Source: Acetobacter malorum
GTDB lineage: Bacteria; Pseudomonadota; Alphaproteobacteria; Acetobacterales; Acetobacteraceae
Direction: 5' to 3'
Length of the DNA: 64,000 nucleotides
Assembly: GCF_001580615.1 (NCBI RefSeq)
Contig: NZ_LHZC01000052.1
Coordinates: 1 to 64,000 of the forward strand
Shown in pieces: positions 1 to 9,337 of this stretch. The translations under genes were made by a program, and so were the position numbers. The first letter of the stretch is position 1. Every line of letters begins with the position of its first letter. The notes beneath the pieces were generated by a model. That model was not told the origin of the DNA and did not search any database. It saw only the letters and a list, made by a program, of their open reading frames with translations.

Positions 1-1
1 C

Positions 2-280
2 CGTAACCATGCGGTGCTGATTACGCTGGAAGAAGGGGCCATTGGCGGGTTTGGCGCGCAGGTTGGCCAGCATCTGGCCAATACCGGCCTGCTGGACCAT
101 GTGCGCTTCCGCCCCATGACCCTGCCCGATATCTTCATCGACCATAACACGCAGGACGCCCAGTACGAGCAGGCCGGACTCACCGCCCCCCACATCGTCA
201 AAACCGCTCTCAGCGCGCTGGGCATCGGAGACATGCTTTCAATGAACTTGCCAAACCGTGCTACGGGAACAAAATCATGA
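2..280 (+). CDS. dxs: 1-deoxy-D-xylulose-5-phosphate synthase, C-terminal fragment
   Basis: The window opens inside this gene; only the last 92 residues are present. The reading frame starts at base 2 and contains the segment LITLEEGAIGGFG followed by a typical Dxs transketolase C-terminal domain. Dxs is a thiamine-diphosphate enzyme that joins pyruvate and glyceraldehyde 3-phosphate to make DXP, the entry step of the MEP isoprenoid pathway, which supplies the squalene used for hopanoids. Its stop codon overlaps the hpnM start as ATGA, so the two are translationally coupled. A dxs copy leading a hopanoid operon is common in hopanoid producers. The identification comes from family resemblance of the tail only. 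Confidence 0.88.
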   Translation, partial: RNHAVLITLEEGAIGGFGAQVGQHLANTGLLDHVRFRPMTLPDIFIDHNTQDAQYEQAGLTAPHIVKTALSALGIGDMLSMNLPNRATGTKS

Positions 281-936
281 GCATGAAAACGATTTCTCTT
301 CGCGCAGGGCTTGTGCTCGGTCTGGGCATGACTCTGCTTCCCGCCGCGGGCGTTACCCCGTTCGTTCCCGTTGCACACGCACAGTCGGCCCCGGCCACTG
401 CTGAAAGTGCCCCTGTTCAGGCGCTGTATGCTGCTCTTGATAAAGCGCAGCATATGCACAGCAGCTTTGCAGAGCGCAGCCAGGTCGTCGGCGCTGGCGT
501 GGATCAGGCGTTTGATCTGGATGCCGTGCTGCATGCCTCCATTGGCGTGCGCTATCAGGCACTCGCTCCGGCAGACAAAACCAAGCTGCTGGCAGCCTTC
601 CGGGACTTCACCATCGCGCGGTATGTCTCCAGCTTCAAACCGGGGACTGATGCCCGATTCACCATGAAGCCGGGTCTTGAAAACTCCCCTGTGGGTGGTA
701 ACAAGATCGTGAACACCTATATCGGAGCAGATGACAGCATGCCCGGCACCCCGCTGAGCTACATCATGCACAGCACGCCGTCCGGCTGGAAAATTGTTGA
801 TGTTCTGCTGGGCGATTCCCGCATCAGTCAGGCTGCCGCCCAGCGTTCCGACTTCAGCTCCACACTCACCTCCGGTGGCGTTGCGGGCCTGATCAATGTC
901 TTGGAACGTAAAGTTAAAACTTTCTCCAACGACTAA
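277..936 (+). CDS. hpnM: HpnM, MlaC/Ttg2D-family periplasmic protein
   Basis: A 219-residue secreted protein. Residues 1 to about 36 form a signal peptide (MKTISLRAG start, hydrophobic core, AHAQ cleavage region). The rest resembles the toluene-tolerance Ttg2D/MlaC family of periplasmic lipid-binding proteins. In hopanoid clusters this member is named HpnM and is thought to help move hopanoids between membranes; that role is family knowledge, not shown here. The gene starts four bases inside the end of dxs and is followed 73 bases later by the glycosyltransferase gene hpnI, so it sits in the same hopanoid operon. Confidence 0.82.
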   Translation: MSMKTISLRAGLVLGLGMTLLPAAGVTPFVPVAHAQSAPATAESAPVQALYAALDKAQHMHSSFAERSQVVGAGVDQAFDLDAVLHASIGVRYQALAPADKTKLLAAFRDFTIARYVSSFKPGTDARFTMKPGLENSPVGGNKIVNTYIGADDSMPGTPLSYIMHSTPSGWKIVDVLLGDSRISQAAAQRSDFSSTLTSGGVAGLINVLERKVKTFSND

Positions 937-1009
937 GCAGGATAACGAGCGTGATGCGTAGCGGACATACAAACTGCCCGGTCATGGGCCGCACAGCGGC
1001 TGGTTTGTA

Positions 1010-2179
1010 ATGTCCGTTTTCTCCATTCTGGCGCTGGCCAGCAGTGGTCTGGCGGCAGCGGGCTGCCTTCAGTCCATTGCCGGAGCCTCTCTTCTGGCCC
1101 GCTTCCGGCGCACGGAGCGCCGGCCTGTTACGCTTAAACCCCTGCCGCCTGTAACCGTTCTCAAACCCCTGTATGGGGATGAGCCGTTACTGGAAGAAGC
1201 GCTGGAAAGTTTCTGTACGCAGGACTACCCCGAATTCCAGATTCTGTTTGGTGTGCGGGATCATGATGATCCCGCCATAGACATCGTGCATCGCCTGCAG
1301 GCGCGGCACCCGCATCTGGACATGCAGCTGATCGTGGATCCAACCGTCCATGGTATGAACCGCAAGATCAGCAATCTGATGAACATCCTGCCGCATGCCC
1401 GGCATGATCTGCTCATCATTTCCGATTCTGACATTCATGTCAGCCCGGATTACATGCTGCATATCGTCAGCGCCCTGCACAAACCCAATACCGGTCTGGT
1501 CACCACACTTTATGCGGGCCTGCCTGCGCATAACACCATTGTGCAGATGCTGGCCGCCTGCCAGATCAACCATAATTTTCTGCCCGGTGTGCTGCTCTCC
1601 CGCTATCTCGGGCGGCAGGACTGTCTGGGTGCCACCATGGCGCTGCGGCGCGATGTGCTGGAGGCAGTGGGCGGCCTAGAGGCTCTCCTGCCGCATGTGG
1701 CGGATGATGCCCTGCTGGGCCGTCTGGTCCGCATGCTGGGCAAAGATATCACCATTGCAGACTGTATGACCTGGACAACCATCGGTGAGCCCAGTTTTGC
1801 AGAGCTGCTCTCCCATGAACTGCGCTGGGGCCGGACGGTCTGCACGCTGGCTCCGGCTGGCTATGGGGCGTCTGCCATTCAGCTCCCGCTCTTCTGGGCC
1901 ACGCTGGCGATCCTGTTTCAGCCTCACGCCCTCTGGCCACTTGTGCTGTTTGCGTGCGTCTGGACCATTCGGGTCATCACGGGGCTGGTCATTAACCGCG
2001 CAGTCGGCTCGCGCCCTGTCTGGCCGCTGCTGTTGCTCCCGGTGCGGGACTGGCTTTCCGCCGCTATTATGGTGGGCAGCGCCAGCGGCACACGGGTGGA
2101 CTGGCGTGGGCAGACCATGCACGTAGCCCCCCACCCGGTCGGGCCTCCTCCGGCCAGCCAATTATCACCTGAAGGCTGA
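1010..2179 (+). CDS. hpnI: HpnI, hopanoid glycosyltransferase
   Basis: A 389-residue membrane-bound family 2/21-type glycosyltransferase resembling ceramide glucosyltransferase. It has an N-terminal hydrophobic segment, a nucleotide-sugar domain with ISDSDIHVS (a DxD-like metal site near residue 141), the ELRWGRT segment that matches the (Q/R)xxRW acceptor motif, and several hydrophobic helices in the last 100 residues. HpnI is known to add N-acetylglucosamine to bacteriohopanetetrol, the first step toward the cyclitol ether head group. It is followed by hpnJ and hpnK, the other two enzymes of that route, which supports the call. Confidence 0.88.
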   Translation: MSVFSILALASSGLAAAGCLQSIAGASLLARFRRTERRPVTLKPLPPVTVLKPLYGDEPLLEEALESFCTQDYPEFQILFGVRDHDDPAIDIVHRLQARHPHLDMQLIVDPTVHGMNRKISNLMNILPHARHDLLIISDSDIHVSPDYMLHIVSALHKPNTGLVTTLYAGLPAHNTIVQMLAACQINHNFLPGVLLSRYLGRQDCLGATMALRRDVLEAVGGLEALLPHVADDALLGRLVRMLGKDITIADCMTWTTIGEPSFAELLSHELRWGRTVCTLAPAGYGASAIQLPLFWATLAILFQPHALWPLVLFACVWTIRVITGLVINRAVGSRPVWPLLLLPVRDWLSAAIMVGSASGTRVDWRGQTMHVAPHPVGPPPASQLSPEG

Positions 2180-2270
2180 GACGGGTTGTCTCGCCTCTTC
2201 CGCAAGAGTAAATCCCTACCCATATTCTTCTGATTAACTCAGATCACATGCCTTTGCAGGACACAGAACA

Positions 2271-3695
2271 ATGATGAGAACCCTCTTTCTCCAGCCTCCG
2301 TCCTTTGATGGCTTCGATGGCGGAGCTGGTTCGCGCTATCAGGCAAAGCGCGAAATCAAATCGTTCTGGTATCCGACATGGCTGGCCCAGCCTGCCGCCA
2401 TGGTGGAAGGCAGCCGCCTGATTGATGCGCCCCCGGCCCGCATGGGCATGGAGCCGATTCTGGAAGACGTGAAGAACCGCGATCTGGTGATTCTGCACAC
2501 CTCCACCCCGTCCTTCGCCAAGGACGTGCAGGTTGCTCAGATGCTCAAGGACGCCAACCCGAACCTGAAAATCGGGATGGTTGGGGCCAAGGTTGCCGTG
2601 CAGCCGGATGAAAGCCTGCTGAAGGGTGCCCCGATCGACTTCGTGGCCCGTAACGAATTTGACTACACCATCAAGGAAATTGCTGAAGGCCGTGACCTGA
2701 AGGATGTAGACGGCATTACATGGCGGAACGAGAAGGGTGAGATCATCACCAACCGTGACCGCGCCATGATTGAAGACATGGACAGCCTGCCCTTCGTGAC
2801 CGAAGTGTACAAGCGTGATCTGAAGATTGAAGATTACTTCATCGGCTATCTGATGCACCCTTACATTTCCATCTATACGGGCCGTGGCTGTAAATCCCGC
2901 TGCACGTTCTGCCTGTGGCCGCAGACGGTGGGTGGCCATCGCTACCGCACACGCAGCCCGGAACATGTGGCTGCTGAAATCCGTCTGGCAAAGCAGTATT
3001 TCCCGCAGGTCAAAGAATTCTTCTTCGACGATGATACCTTCACCGATGATCTGCCGCGTGCGGAAGCCATTGCGCGTGAGCTGGGCAAGCTGGGTGTAAC
3101 GTGGTCCTGTAACGCCAAGGCCAATGTGCCGCGTGAGACGCTGAAAGTCCTGCGTGACAACGGCCTGCGCCTGCTGCTGGTTGGCTATGAAAGCGGGAAC
3201 CAGCAGATCCTGCACAACATCAAAAAGGGCATGCGTGTTGAAGTGGCGCGGGAGTTCACCAAGAACTGCCACGAACTCGGCATCAAGATCCACGGCACGT
3301 TCATTCTGGGTCTGCCGGGCGAAACGAAGGAAACCATTCAGGAAACCATCAACTTCGCCAAGGAAATCAACCCGCATACGCTGCAGGTTTCTCTGGCAGC
3401 ACCGTACCCCGGCACAGCCCTGCACAAGCAGGCGACGGAAAACGGGTGGCTGGACGAAAGCAATGCGGAACTGATTGATGAAAACGGCGTGCAGATGGCT
3501 CCGCTGCACTACCCGCATCTGTCCCACACGGAAATCTTCAACAGCGTGGAAGAATTCTACAAGAAATTCTATTTCCGCGCGCCGAAGATTGCCTCCATCG
3601 TGAGCGAAATGGTCCGCTCCCCGCAGATGATGAAGCGTCGCCTGCGTGAAGGTGTGGAATTCTTCCACTTCCTGCGCGACCGTAACGCCGCCTGA
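2271..3695 (+). CDS. hpnJ: HpnJ, B12-binding-domain radical SAM enzyme
   Basis: A 474-residue radical SAM protein. The N-terminal part (about residues 1-180) is like the cobalamin-binding domain of class B radical SAM enzymes. The cluster motif CxxxCxxC is at C207, C211 and C214 (GCKSRCTFC), followed by an Elp3-like barrel with FFFDDDTFT and the LGLPGETKETI segment. HpnJ rearranges the amino-sugar head group of glucosaminyl bacteriohopanetetrol into the five-membered cyclitol ether. It lies 91 bases after hpnI. A strong hairpin with a T run follows the stop codon, before hpnK. Confidence 0.93.
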   Translation: MMRTLFLQPPSFDGFDGGAGSRYQAKREIKSFWYPTWLAQPAAMVEGSRLIDAPPARMGMEPILEDVKNRDLVILHTSTPSFAKDVQVAQMLKDANPNLKIGMVGAKVAVQPDESLLKGAPIDFVARNEFDYTIKEIAEGRDLKDVDGITWRNEKGEIITNRDRAMIEDMDSLPFVTEVYKRDLKIEDYFIGYLMHPYISIYTGRGCKSRCTFCLWPQTVGGHRYRTRSPEHVAAEIRLAKQYFPQVKEFFFDDDTFTDDLPRAEAIARELGKLGVTWSCNAKANVPRETLKVLRDNGLRLLLVGYESGNQQILHNIKKGMRVEVAREFTKNCHELGIKIHGTFILGLPGETKETIQETINFAKEINPHTLQVSLAAPYPGTALHKQATENGWLDESNAELIDENGVQMAPLHYPHLSHTEIFNSVEEFYKKFYFRAPKIASIVSEMVRSPQMMKRRLREGVEFFHFLRDRNAA

Positions 3696-3707
3696 TTTCA
3701 CACATCA

Positions 3708-3748
3708 TGCCCCCGCCCGACTCCGGCTGCGCGGGGGCAGAGTTTTTT
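3708..3748 (+). terminator. Rho-independent terminator or attenuator between hpnJ and hpnK
   Basis: A nine-base perfect stem, TGCCCCCGC at 3708-3716 pairing with GCGGGGGCA at 3731-3739, has a 14-base loop and is followed by six T residues (3743-3748). It ends only five bases before the hpnK start codon, so it either ends most hpnJ transcripts or meters read-through into hpnK. No clear Shine-Dalgarno sequence separates the T run from the hpnK ATG. Confidence 0.75.
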
Positions 3749-3753
3749 AGCCT

Positions 3754-4605
3754 ATGAAGCGCGCCATAATTTCTGCCGATGATTTCGGCTTGTCGGTTGA
3801 AGTCAACGAGGCGATTGAAATCGCTCATCGTGATGGCCTGCTTTCCACAGCCAGCCTGATGGTGGCCGGCCCCGCAGCGGACGACGCCATTGAGCGCGCC
3901 AAACGCCTGCCCACTCTGGGCGTTGGCCTGCATCTTGTGGTGATTGAGGGCGCCTCCGTGCTCTCGCACCAGCGCCTGCCGCTTGTCACCGGGCCGGATG
4001 GCTGGTTTTCCTCCTCACAGCTTGGGCTGGGTGTGGACTATTTCTTCCGCCCGGAAGGCCGCAAGGAACTGGCAGCAGAAATTACCGCACAGTTTGAAGC
4101 CTTTGCCCGCACGGGCCTGCGGCTGGACCATGCCAACGCCCACAAGCACATGCATCTGCACCCCACAGTAGGCCGCATGATGATTGATATTGGCCGCCGC
4201 TACGGTCTGCGCGCCGTGCGTGTGCCGCTGGAACCGCCAGAGCCGCTTTACGCAGCCGGCACCTATACCGATACACTGGGCGATGCCGCCCTCCGCCGCT
4301 GGACAAAGCTGCTCCGCTATCAGGCCCGCTCGGCAGGCATGGCCACCAATGACTGGTGCTTTGGTCTGGCATGGAGCGGCCATATGACGCCGGACCGGGT
4401 TGCGGCTTTAGCCGCCCATCTGCCCGAAGGTGTTTCGGAAATCTATTTTCACCCCGCCACACATAAAAATGCTTTGCTGCAAAAACTGATGCCGACCTAT
4501 GAGCATGAGGCAGAATTTGAAGCCCTGTGTTCCAGCGGGTTCCGCACCGGGCTGGAGCAGGCTCATGCCACACCTTGCGGATGGCAGGATATTTTACCAG
4601 CCTGA
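3754..4605 (+). CDS. hpnK: HpnK, YdjC-family hopanoid deacetylase
   Basis: A 283-residue YdjC/ChbG-like carbohydrate deacetylase. The N-terminal SADDFGLS motif gives the catalytic Asp pair (D10-D11), and DHANAHKHMHLHP around residues 125-137 supplies metal-binding histidines. HpnK removes the acetyl group from N-acetylglucosaminyl bacteriohopanetetrol made by HpnI, before HpnJ acts. The gene starts five bases after a terminator-like hairpin, an unusual arrangement inside a functional pathway. No terminator was seen after its stop. Confidence 0.88.
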   Translation: MKRAIISADDFGLSVEVNEAIEIAHRDGLLSTASLMVAGPAADDAIERAKRLPTLGVGLHLVVIEGASVLSHQRLPLVTGPDGWFSSSQLGLGVDYFFRPEGRKELAAEITAQFEAFARTGLRLDHANAHKHMHLHPTVGRMMIDIGRRYGLRAVRVPLEPPEPLYAAGTYTDTLGDAALRRWTKLLRYQARSAGMATNDWCFGLAWSGHMTPDRVAALAAHLPEGVSEIYFHPATHKNALLQKLMPTYEHEAEFEALCSSGFRTGLEQAHATPCGWQDILPA

Positions 4606-5110
4606 AGAACCGCTCCTGTTATAACAACTTGTTATAATATGATATATTTACCACAATTTTCGCAATTTACCGCGCGCCTCTCCTCAAGATCCTGTCATAT
4701 CTTGCAGAGCGCGTTGACCGCCCCCCTGCTTTCTGATTGTAATTCTGACTGACCAGTTAAATAACAATAAAGAAACGGTCTCCTTATCATGTCAGAATGC
4801 CTCTTCCCGCATTCGTTCTGCCAAGCGGCATCCTATGCTGCCTTACGGGAAGAACGGATTGAAGGACTGCCCTCTTTTTCTGCCCGCACTCCGGTCGGGC
4901 TGATAGCTGGTCTTGCCCGCCGTCAGCTATGGTCTGCAAACGTGGCGTGTGTACACGGGCCTGCCGGGCACGCATTCCCACGCCAGCCATAAGGCAGACG
5001 CAGGTTTTAGACCTGCTTGCCTGACGGGCTCAGATGCCGGACGCCCTCGGTTTTTGCCGTCCTTGTCCGGCCCATATCCCCCATAAAAATCAAAAAGACT
5101 GACTGCGGAT
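4606..5110. other. Intergenic region between hpnK and the porin gene, with hairpins
   Basis: About 500 bases with no convincing gene; short open frames on both strands mirror each other and look like chance. Besides the palindrome at 4619-4637 there are two hairpins near the porin start: a two-tier stem at 4992-5022 (AGGCA and GCAGGT pairing with ACCTGC and TGCCT) and a stem at 5036-5071 (GCCGGAC with GTCCGGC). These may form a structured leader for the porin mRNA. I recognise no known RNA family here. Confidence 0.45.
4619..4637. promoter_or_regulatory. 19-bp perfect inverted repeat, possible operator
   Basis: TTATAACAA and TTGTTATAA flank a single C, a perfect 9-bp inverted repeat just after hpnK. 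The right arm overlaps a TATAAT-like hexamer (4633-4638), so a repressor site over a promoter is plausible. The TGTTATAACA core recurs in the dyad at 15172-15197. What binds it is unknown. Confidence 0.4.
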
Positions 5111-6832
5111 ATGATCTCACATAGACCACGCTCCTCTGCAGTGCGCCGTGCCTCACTGCGTGCTCCCTTCTGTTTTACCTCAGCGCTGGTGGGCCTGCTG
5201 GGCCTAGAGGCAGGCGGCACTCTGGCGTATGCCGCCCCCCTCGCCAGACAAACGCCGGTATCCCCTGTTTCGGACGTCATCATCAGTCCGGATAGCAAGG
5301 CGCGCGCCAATCCGCCGATGTCAGACCGACCCGTGGATGCAGAAGCCATGGGGCCGGAACTCTCGGCCATCCGGCGGCCGCCCAATACACCGATCCCGCC
5401 AAGTGGTGTGCCACTGCTCCCAACCCCCAGCTTTGCAACCATGAGCTTCACGCCCCTGATGCCGTCGGAAGACAAGAACTCCGCCCATCAGATTGAACTG
5501 GACGCACTCCTGCCGAGCGAAGGCCCCTCAGCCCTGCTCCCGCCTCGCCTCGATGCCCTGCGCGACTCTGACCTCAATGACCCGTACTACGTGCCTACGG
5601 CGGGCTCCGGGCACCTGCTGCGCGCCATTGACCCCATGCGGGAATGGTTGCGCAAGCGCGGCTTTACCTTCTCCTTCTCCTACAAAGGGGAAGCGATGGG
5701 GCTGATGAGCGGCGGCATAGAAAAAGGCATGAGCTATGTGCATGAACTGACGTTACAGGCCATTTTCGATCTCCAGAAAATGGCGGGGCTGAACGGGTGG
5801 TCCGTGCATACGCTGGTCATGGAACGCGCCGGGAAAGCTATCCAGAACGGGCGCGTAGGTGAGTATTATGTCGCTCTGCAGGAGGTCTATAGCCTCTCCG
5901 GTAACGTGGCCGCGCATCTGGTGGATTTCTACGCCGAGAAGAAAATGATGCAGAACCGGCTGGACCTCACCTTTGGCCGTATGTCGCTCACCCATGTGTT
6001 CGCAACGTCGCCGCTGCTCTGCTCCTTCATGGTCACCTGTTCAGCCCCCGTCGGGCTCAAGCAGAACCCGGCCATGAGCGTGTATCCCAAAGCCACATGG
6101 GGTGGCCGCCTGCGCTTCCGCCCTACGCGTGATACCGCCGTGCAGGTGGGGGCCTATTCCGTGAGTGCGCTGACGGACAACCCCAGCGGCTGGTCATGGG
6201 GTGCGGAAAACACGACCGGGCTTTCCCTGCCCATCGAATTCACATGGCAACCGTTTTTGACCCGCAACCGGATGCCCGGCCATTACGTGATTGGCTATGC
6301 GCACGACACCACGCGCTATGCCGATAAGATCAGCTCGGTTTATCCCGCCAGACTGGCGGATGTCCGCCGAGGCACACGGTCCGCGCCGGCTGATATGGTG
6401 TGGATGGAAGCAGACCAGATGGTGTACCGTCTGGGTGGCCGTAACATGATGGCCGGTGGCTATCTGATGGCAGGCTATGTCCACACCACACCCCGCGTTG
6501 CGAACATTTCCGATCAGGCTTATGGCGGTTTTTCCATGGTCGGCATGATCCCCGGCCGCCTGACGGACCGGTTTGGCGTGCTCTACTCCTGGTATCATGT
6601 CAGCCACCGGCGGCGGCTCAGCCAGCAGCTGGCGCAGGATGCCGGCCTGCCTCTGGGCTCTACCATTCATGGCGTGCAGAACAGTTCACACATTATCGAG
6701 GCCTATTACGGCATTGATGCCTTCCCCGGTATCCTGATCCAGCCGGAATTCCAGTACATGATCCACCCCGGTGAAACACGCCGCATCCCCAACGCCGCCA
6801 TGGCGGGGCTGAAGCTGATCGCCAACCTCTGA
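5111..6832 (+). CDS. OprB-family carbohydrate-selective porin
   Basis: A 573-residue outer membrane protein. An N-terminal signal region (hydrophobic run ending near AYAAP) is followed by a Pro/Ser-rich linker of about 100 residues. A beta-barrel domain of the OprB type runs from about residue 175 to the end, rich in aromatic and glycine-containing strands. OprB porins let sugars and polyols cross the outer membrane, and acetic acid bacteria carry many of them. The call rests on overall resemblance of the barrel; the substrate cannot be read from the sequence. It is a single gene with a long, hairpin-containing leader. Confidence 0.72.
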   Translation: MISHRPRSSAVRRASLRAPFCFTSALVGLLGLEAGGTLAYAAPLARQTPVSPVSDVIISPDSKARANPPMSDRPVDAEAMGPELSAIRRPPNTPIPPSGVPLLPTPSFATMSFTPLMPSEDKNSAHQIELDALLPSEGPSALLPPRLDALRDSDLNDPYYVPTAGSGHLLRAIDPMREWLRKRGFTFSFSYKGEAMGLMSGGIEKGMSYVHELTLQAIFDLQKMAGLNGWSVHTLVMERAGKAIQNGRVGEYYVALQEVYSLSGNVAAHLVDFYAEKKMMQNRLDLTFGRMSLTHVFATSPLLCSFMVTCSAPVGLKQNPAMSVYPKATWGGRLRFRPTRDTAVQVGAYSVSALTDNPSGWSWGAENTTGLSLPIEFTWQPFLTRNRMPGHYVIGYAHDTTRYADKISSVYPARLADVRRGTRSAPADMVWMEADQMVYRLGGRNMMAGGYLMAGYVHTTPRVANISDQAYGGFSMVGMIPGRLTDRFGVLYSWYHVSHRRRLSQQLAQDAGLPLGSTIHGVQNSSHIIEAYYGIDAFPGILIQPEFQYMIHPGETRRIPNAAMAGLKLIANL

Positions 6833-6992
6833 TGAGCCACAAAGACTAAGACCAGAGGCAGGATGCAGGCCTGATACAGACTGCATCCTGCCGGAAGATG
6901 AGTTTGTGCCGGGAATGCCCCGGCAGGACCCTAGGCATGGCAGCATCGCTCTGCTACTCAGCAGGACGAACGTTCATTTCTGCGATCCTGGC

Positions 6993-7271
6993 ATGACTGA
7001 TACGCCTTCTTCCTCCTCGTCCGGCACCCGACTGTCTCCCAAAGCGGAGACGGCGCGTGCAGAGCGCGCGGCCCGTCAGGCTGCCGCCCTGCGAGCCAAC
7101 CTGCGCAGACGCAAACAGCAGGCGCGCAGCAGAGAAGAGATGGAAGCCGAGGCCCCCATCAGCCAGCCGGACGCCTCTTCCTCACCTTCCGGGCCGGATG
7201 AACGTACGGCCCGACAGACCTCATCCGCTCAAAACGACCCGGATAATGGAGATATGCCACCATGCCAGTGA
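6993..7271 (+). CDS. Small basic Ala/Arg-rich protein upstream of dcd
   Basis: I chose the ATG at 6993, giving 92 residues, over an upstream start at 6906. The protein has a Ser/Thr-rich start and a charged helical stretch near residues 16-45 ([20 protein letters not shown]), then a disordered acidic tail. No enzyme motif is visible. Small proteins of this look are often found beside murA in Acetobacteraceae; their function is unknown to me. The stop codon overlaps the first ten bases of dcd, which suggests co-translation with dcd and murA. Confidence 0.55.
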   Translation: MTDTPSSSSSGTRLSPKAETARAERAARQAAALRANLRRRKQQARSREEMEAEAPISQPDASSSPSGPDERTARQTSSAQNDPDNGDMPPCQ

Positions 7272-7816
7272 TGCCCGATACATGGATCCGCCGTATGGCG
7301 CAGGATCACGGCATGATCGAACCGTTTGTGGAATCCCAGAAGCGCGAAGGCGTGATTTCCTACGGCCTGTCCTCCTACGGCTATGATGCCCGCGTGGCGG
7401 ATGACTTCCGTATTTTCACGGATGTGAACAACGCCATTGTGGACCCCAAGAACTTCAGCCCCGATGGCTTTGTGTCCCGCAAGGCGGATGAATGCATCAT
7501 TCCGCCCAACAGCTTTGTGCTGGCCCACACCATTGAATATTTCCGCATCCCGCGGGATGTGCTGGTGGTCTGCCTTGGCAAATCCACCTACGCGCGTTGC
7601 GGCATTATTGTGAACGTGACCCCGCTGGAACCGGAATGGGAAGGCCAGGTCACCATCGAGATCAGCAACACCACGCCGCTGCCGGCCCGCATTTATGCGA
7701 ACGAGGGCATCTGCCAGTTCCTGTTCTTCAAGGGTGAAACCCCGTGTGAGACCAGCTACGCAGACCGCTCCGGCAAATATATGGGCCAGCGTGGCGTTGC
7801 CACGCCGCGTATGTAA
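7262..7816 (+). CDS. dcd: dCTP deaminase
   Basis: A 184-residue trimeric-type deaminase that converts dCTP to dUTP, feeding dTMP synthesis. Family segments are clear: [13 protein letters not shown] near residue 36, the [10 protein letters not shown] stretch, and [15 protein letters not shown] containing the catalytic Glu. Its length matches the family. It overlaps the small upstream gene and lies four bases before murA, so the three genes look like one transcript. Confidence 0.96.
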   Translation: MPVMPDTWIRRMAQDHGMIEPFVESQKREGVISYGLSSYGYDARVADDFRIFTDVNNAIVDPKNFSPDGFVSRKADECIIPPNSFVLAHTIEYFRIPRDVLVVCLGKSTYARCGIIVNVTPLEPEWEGQVTIEISNTTPLPARIYANEGICQFLFFKGETPCETSYADRSGKYMGQRGVATPRM

Positions 7817-7820
7817 GCCC

Positions 7821-9083
7821 ATGGATCGGTTTATTATTCGGGGCGGTCGCCCCCTGCATGGCGAAATCACCATCGGTGGCGCGAAAAACGCCGGTCTGAA
7901 ACTGCTGGTCGCGGGTCTGCTGACCTCCGAGCGGCTGGTGCTGACCAACGTGCCGCATATTGCCGATATCGCCACCATGCAGGCGTTGCTGCGCCAGCAC
8001 GGTCTGACCGTGGAAACGGTGAATGGTGACAAGACGAAGCTTTCCGTTGGTGGTGACATTACCAGCACGGAAGCGCCTTACGATATCGTCTCCAAAATGC
8101 GCGCCTCCATTCTGGTGCTGGGGCCTCTGCTGGCCCGCTGCCGGGAAGCCCGCGTGTCCCTGCCCGGTGGCTGCGCCATTGGCACCCGCCCCGTGGACCT
8201 ACACCTGAAAGGGCTGGAAACGCTCGGCGCCAAGATCACGCTGGAAAATGGCTACATCAACGCCCGCGCGCCCAACGGCCTGACGGGGGACCGGATTGTG
8301 CTGCCGTTTGCCTCCGTGGGGGCCACCGAAAACCTGATGATGGCCGCCACGCTGGCGCATGGCCGCACGGAAATTGTCAACGCGGCGCGTGAGCCGGAGA
8401 TGGTGGATCTGGCAGACTGCCTGAACGCCATGGGTGCGCGCATTACCGGCGCTGGCACAGGGCACATCATTATTGATGGCGTGGAAGCCCTGCACGGGGC
8501 GGAACACCGCATCATGCCGGACCGGATTGAATGCGGCACCTATGCCTGCGCCGCTGCCATTACCGGCGGCGACCTCCGCCTTGTAGGCGGCAGCGTGGAC
8601 CATCTGGGCGCTGTAGTCCGGGCTTTTGAAGAAGCCGGTGTGGAAGTCACGCAGGAAGGTGATGCCATGCGGGTGCGCCGTACCGGTGCGCTGCGCGGCA
8701 TTGATATCATGACGGAACCCTATCCGGGCTTCCCGACCGATATGCAGGCCCAGTTCATGGCGCTGCTTTCCGTGGCGGAAGGCGCGTCCATGATTACGGA
8801 AACCATTTTTGAAAACCGCTTCATGCATGTGCCGGAACTCAACCGGATGGGCGCACGCATTAACGTTCATGGCTCTTCCGCCATTATTCGTGGTGTGCAC
8901 AGCCTGTCTGGCGCTCCTGTGATGGCGACGGACCTGCGGGCGTCCTTCTCCCTCATTCTGGCGGGCCTTGCCGCCCATGGGGAAACCATCCTCAGCCGCG
9001 TCTATCATCTGGACCGGGGTTATGAGGCTGTAGAACGCAAACTGGCCGCCTGTGGCGCCCAGATTGAACGCGTCAAAGGCTAA
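7821..9083 (+). CDS. murA: UDP-N-acetylglucosamine 1-carboxyvinyltransferase
   Basis: A 420-residue enzyme that transfers enolpyruvate from PEP to UDP-GlcNAc, the first committed step of peptidoglycan synthesis. The start at 7821 gives the standard N-terminus [20 protein letters not shown]; an upstream in-frame extension lies inside dcd and is rejected. The loop [15 protein letters not shown] carries the reactive cysteine (C118) that fosfomycin modifies in this family. It is the only clear murA in the window. Confidence 0.97.
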   Translation: MDRFIIRGGRPLHGEITIGGAKNAGLKLLVAGLLTSERLVLTNVPHIADIATMQALLRQHGLTVETVNGDKTKLSVGGDITSTEAPYDIVSKMRASILVLGPLLARCREARVSLPGGCAIGTRPVDLHLKGLETLGAKITLENGYINARAPNGLTGDRIVLPFASVGATENLMMAATLAHGRTEIVNAAREPEMVDLADCLNAMGARITGAGTGHIIIDGVEALHGAEHRIMPDRIECGTYACAAAITGGDLRLVGGSVDHLGAVVRAFEEAGVEVTQEGDAMRVRRTGALRGIDIMTEPYPGFPTDMQAQFMALLSVAEGASMITETIFENRFMHVPELNRMGARINVHGSSAIIRGVHSLSGAPVMATDLRASFSLILAGLAAHGETILSRVYHLDRGYEAVERKLAACGAQIERVKG

Positions 9084-9337
9084 CTGTTTTTCTGCGGGGC
9101 TGGTTGGCATTCTGCCTACAGCCTCGCAGCAGAATATTCCCTTTTCCGGCAAAACACCACCGCACGGGCGTAGGCCACGCATCCTGTTTGTCATAGTGTC
9201 AGACAGGACAAGACTACCCAGCCCAGCATATCCGAGGCGCCTTTACACCGCAGGGATAGACCGCCGAGGGTTATCCCTCATCACTCCCCGCCTTTCTGAA
9301 ACAAAGACCCGACTCCCTCCATCCGGATCTCTGCTCC

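Noticed and set aside
2244-3701. Long antisense frame of 485 codons opposite hpnJ
   Set aside because: hpnJ on the plus strand has all catalytic motifs; the antisense frame is a by-product of GC-biased codon use and shows no domain.
4787-4992. Mirror-image frames of 67 codons on both strands between hpnK and the porin gene
   Set aside because: Both strands are open over the same bases, neither has a convincing ribosome site or domain.
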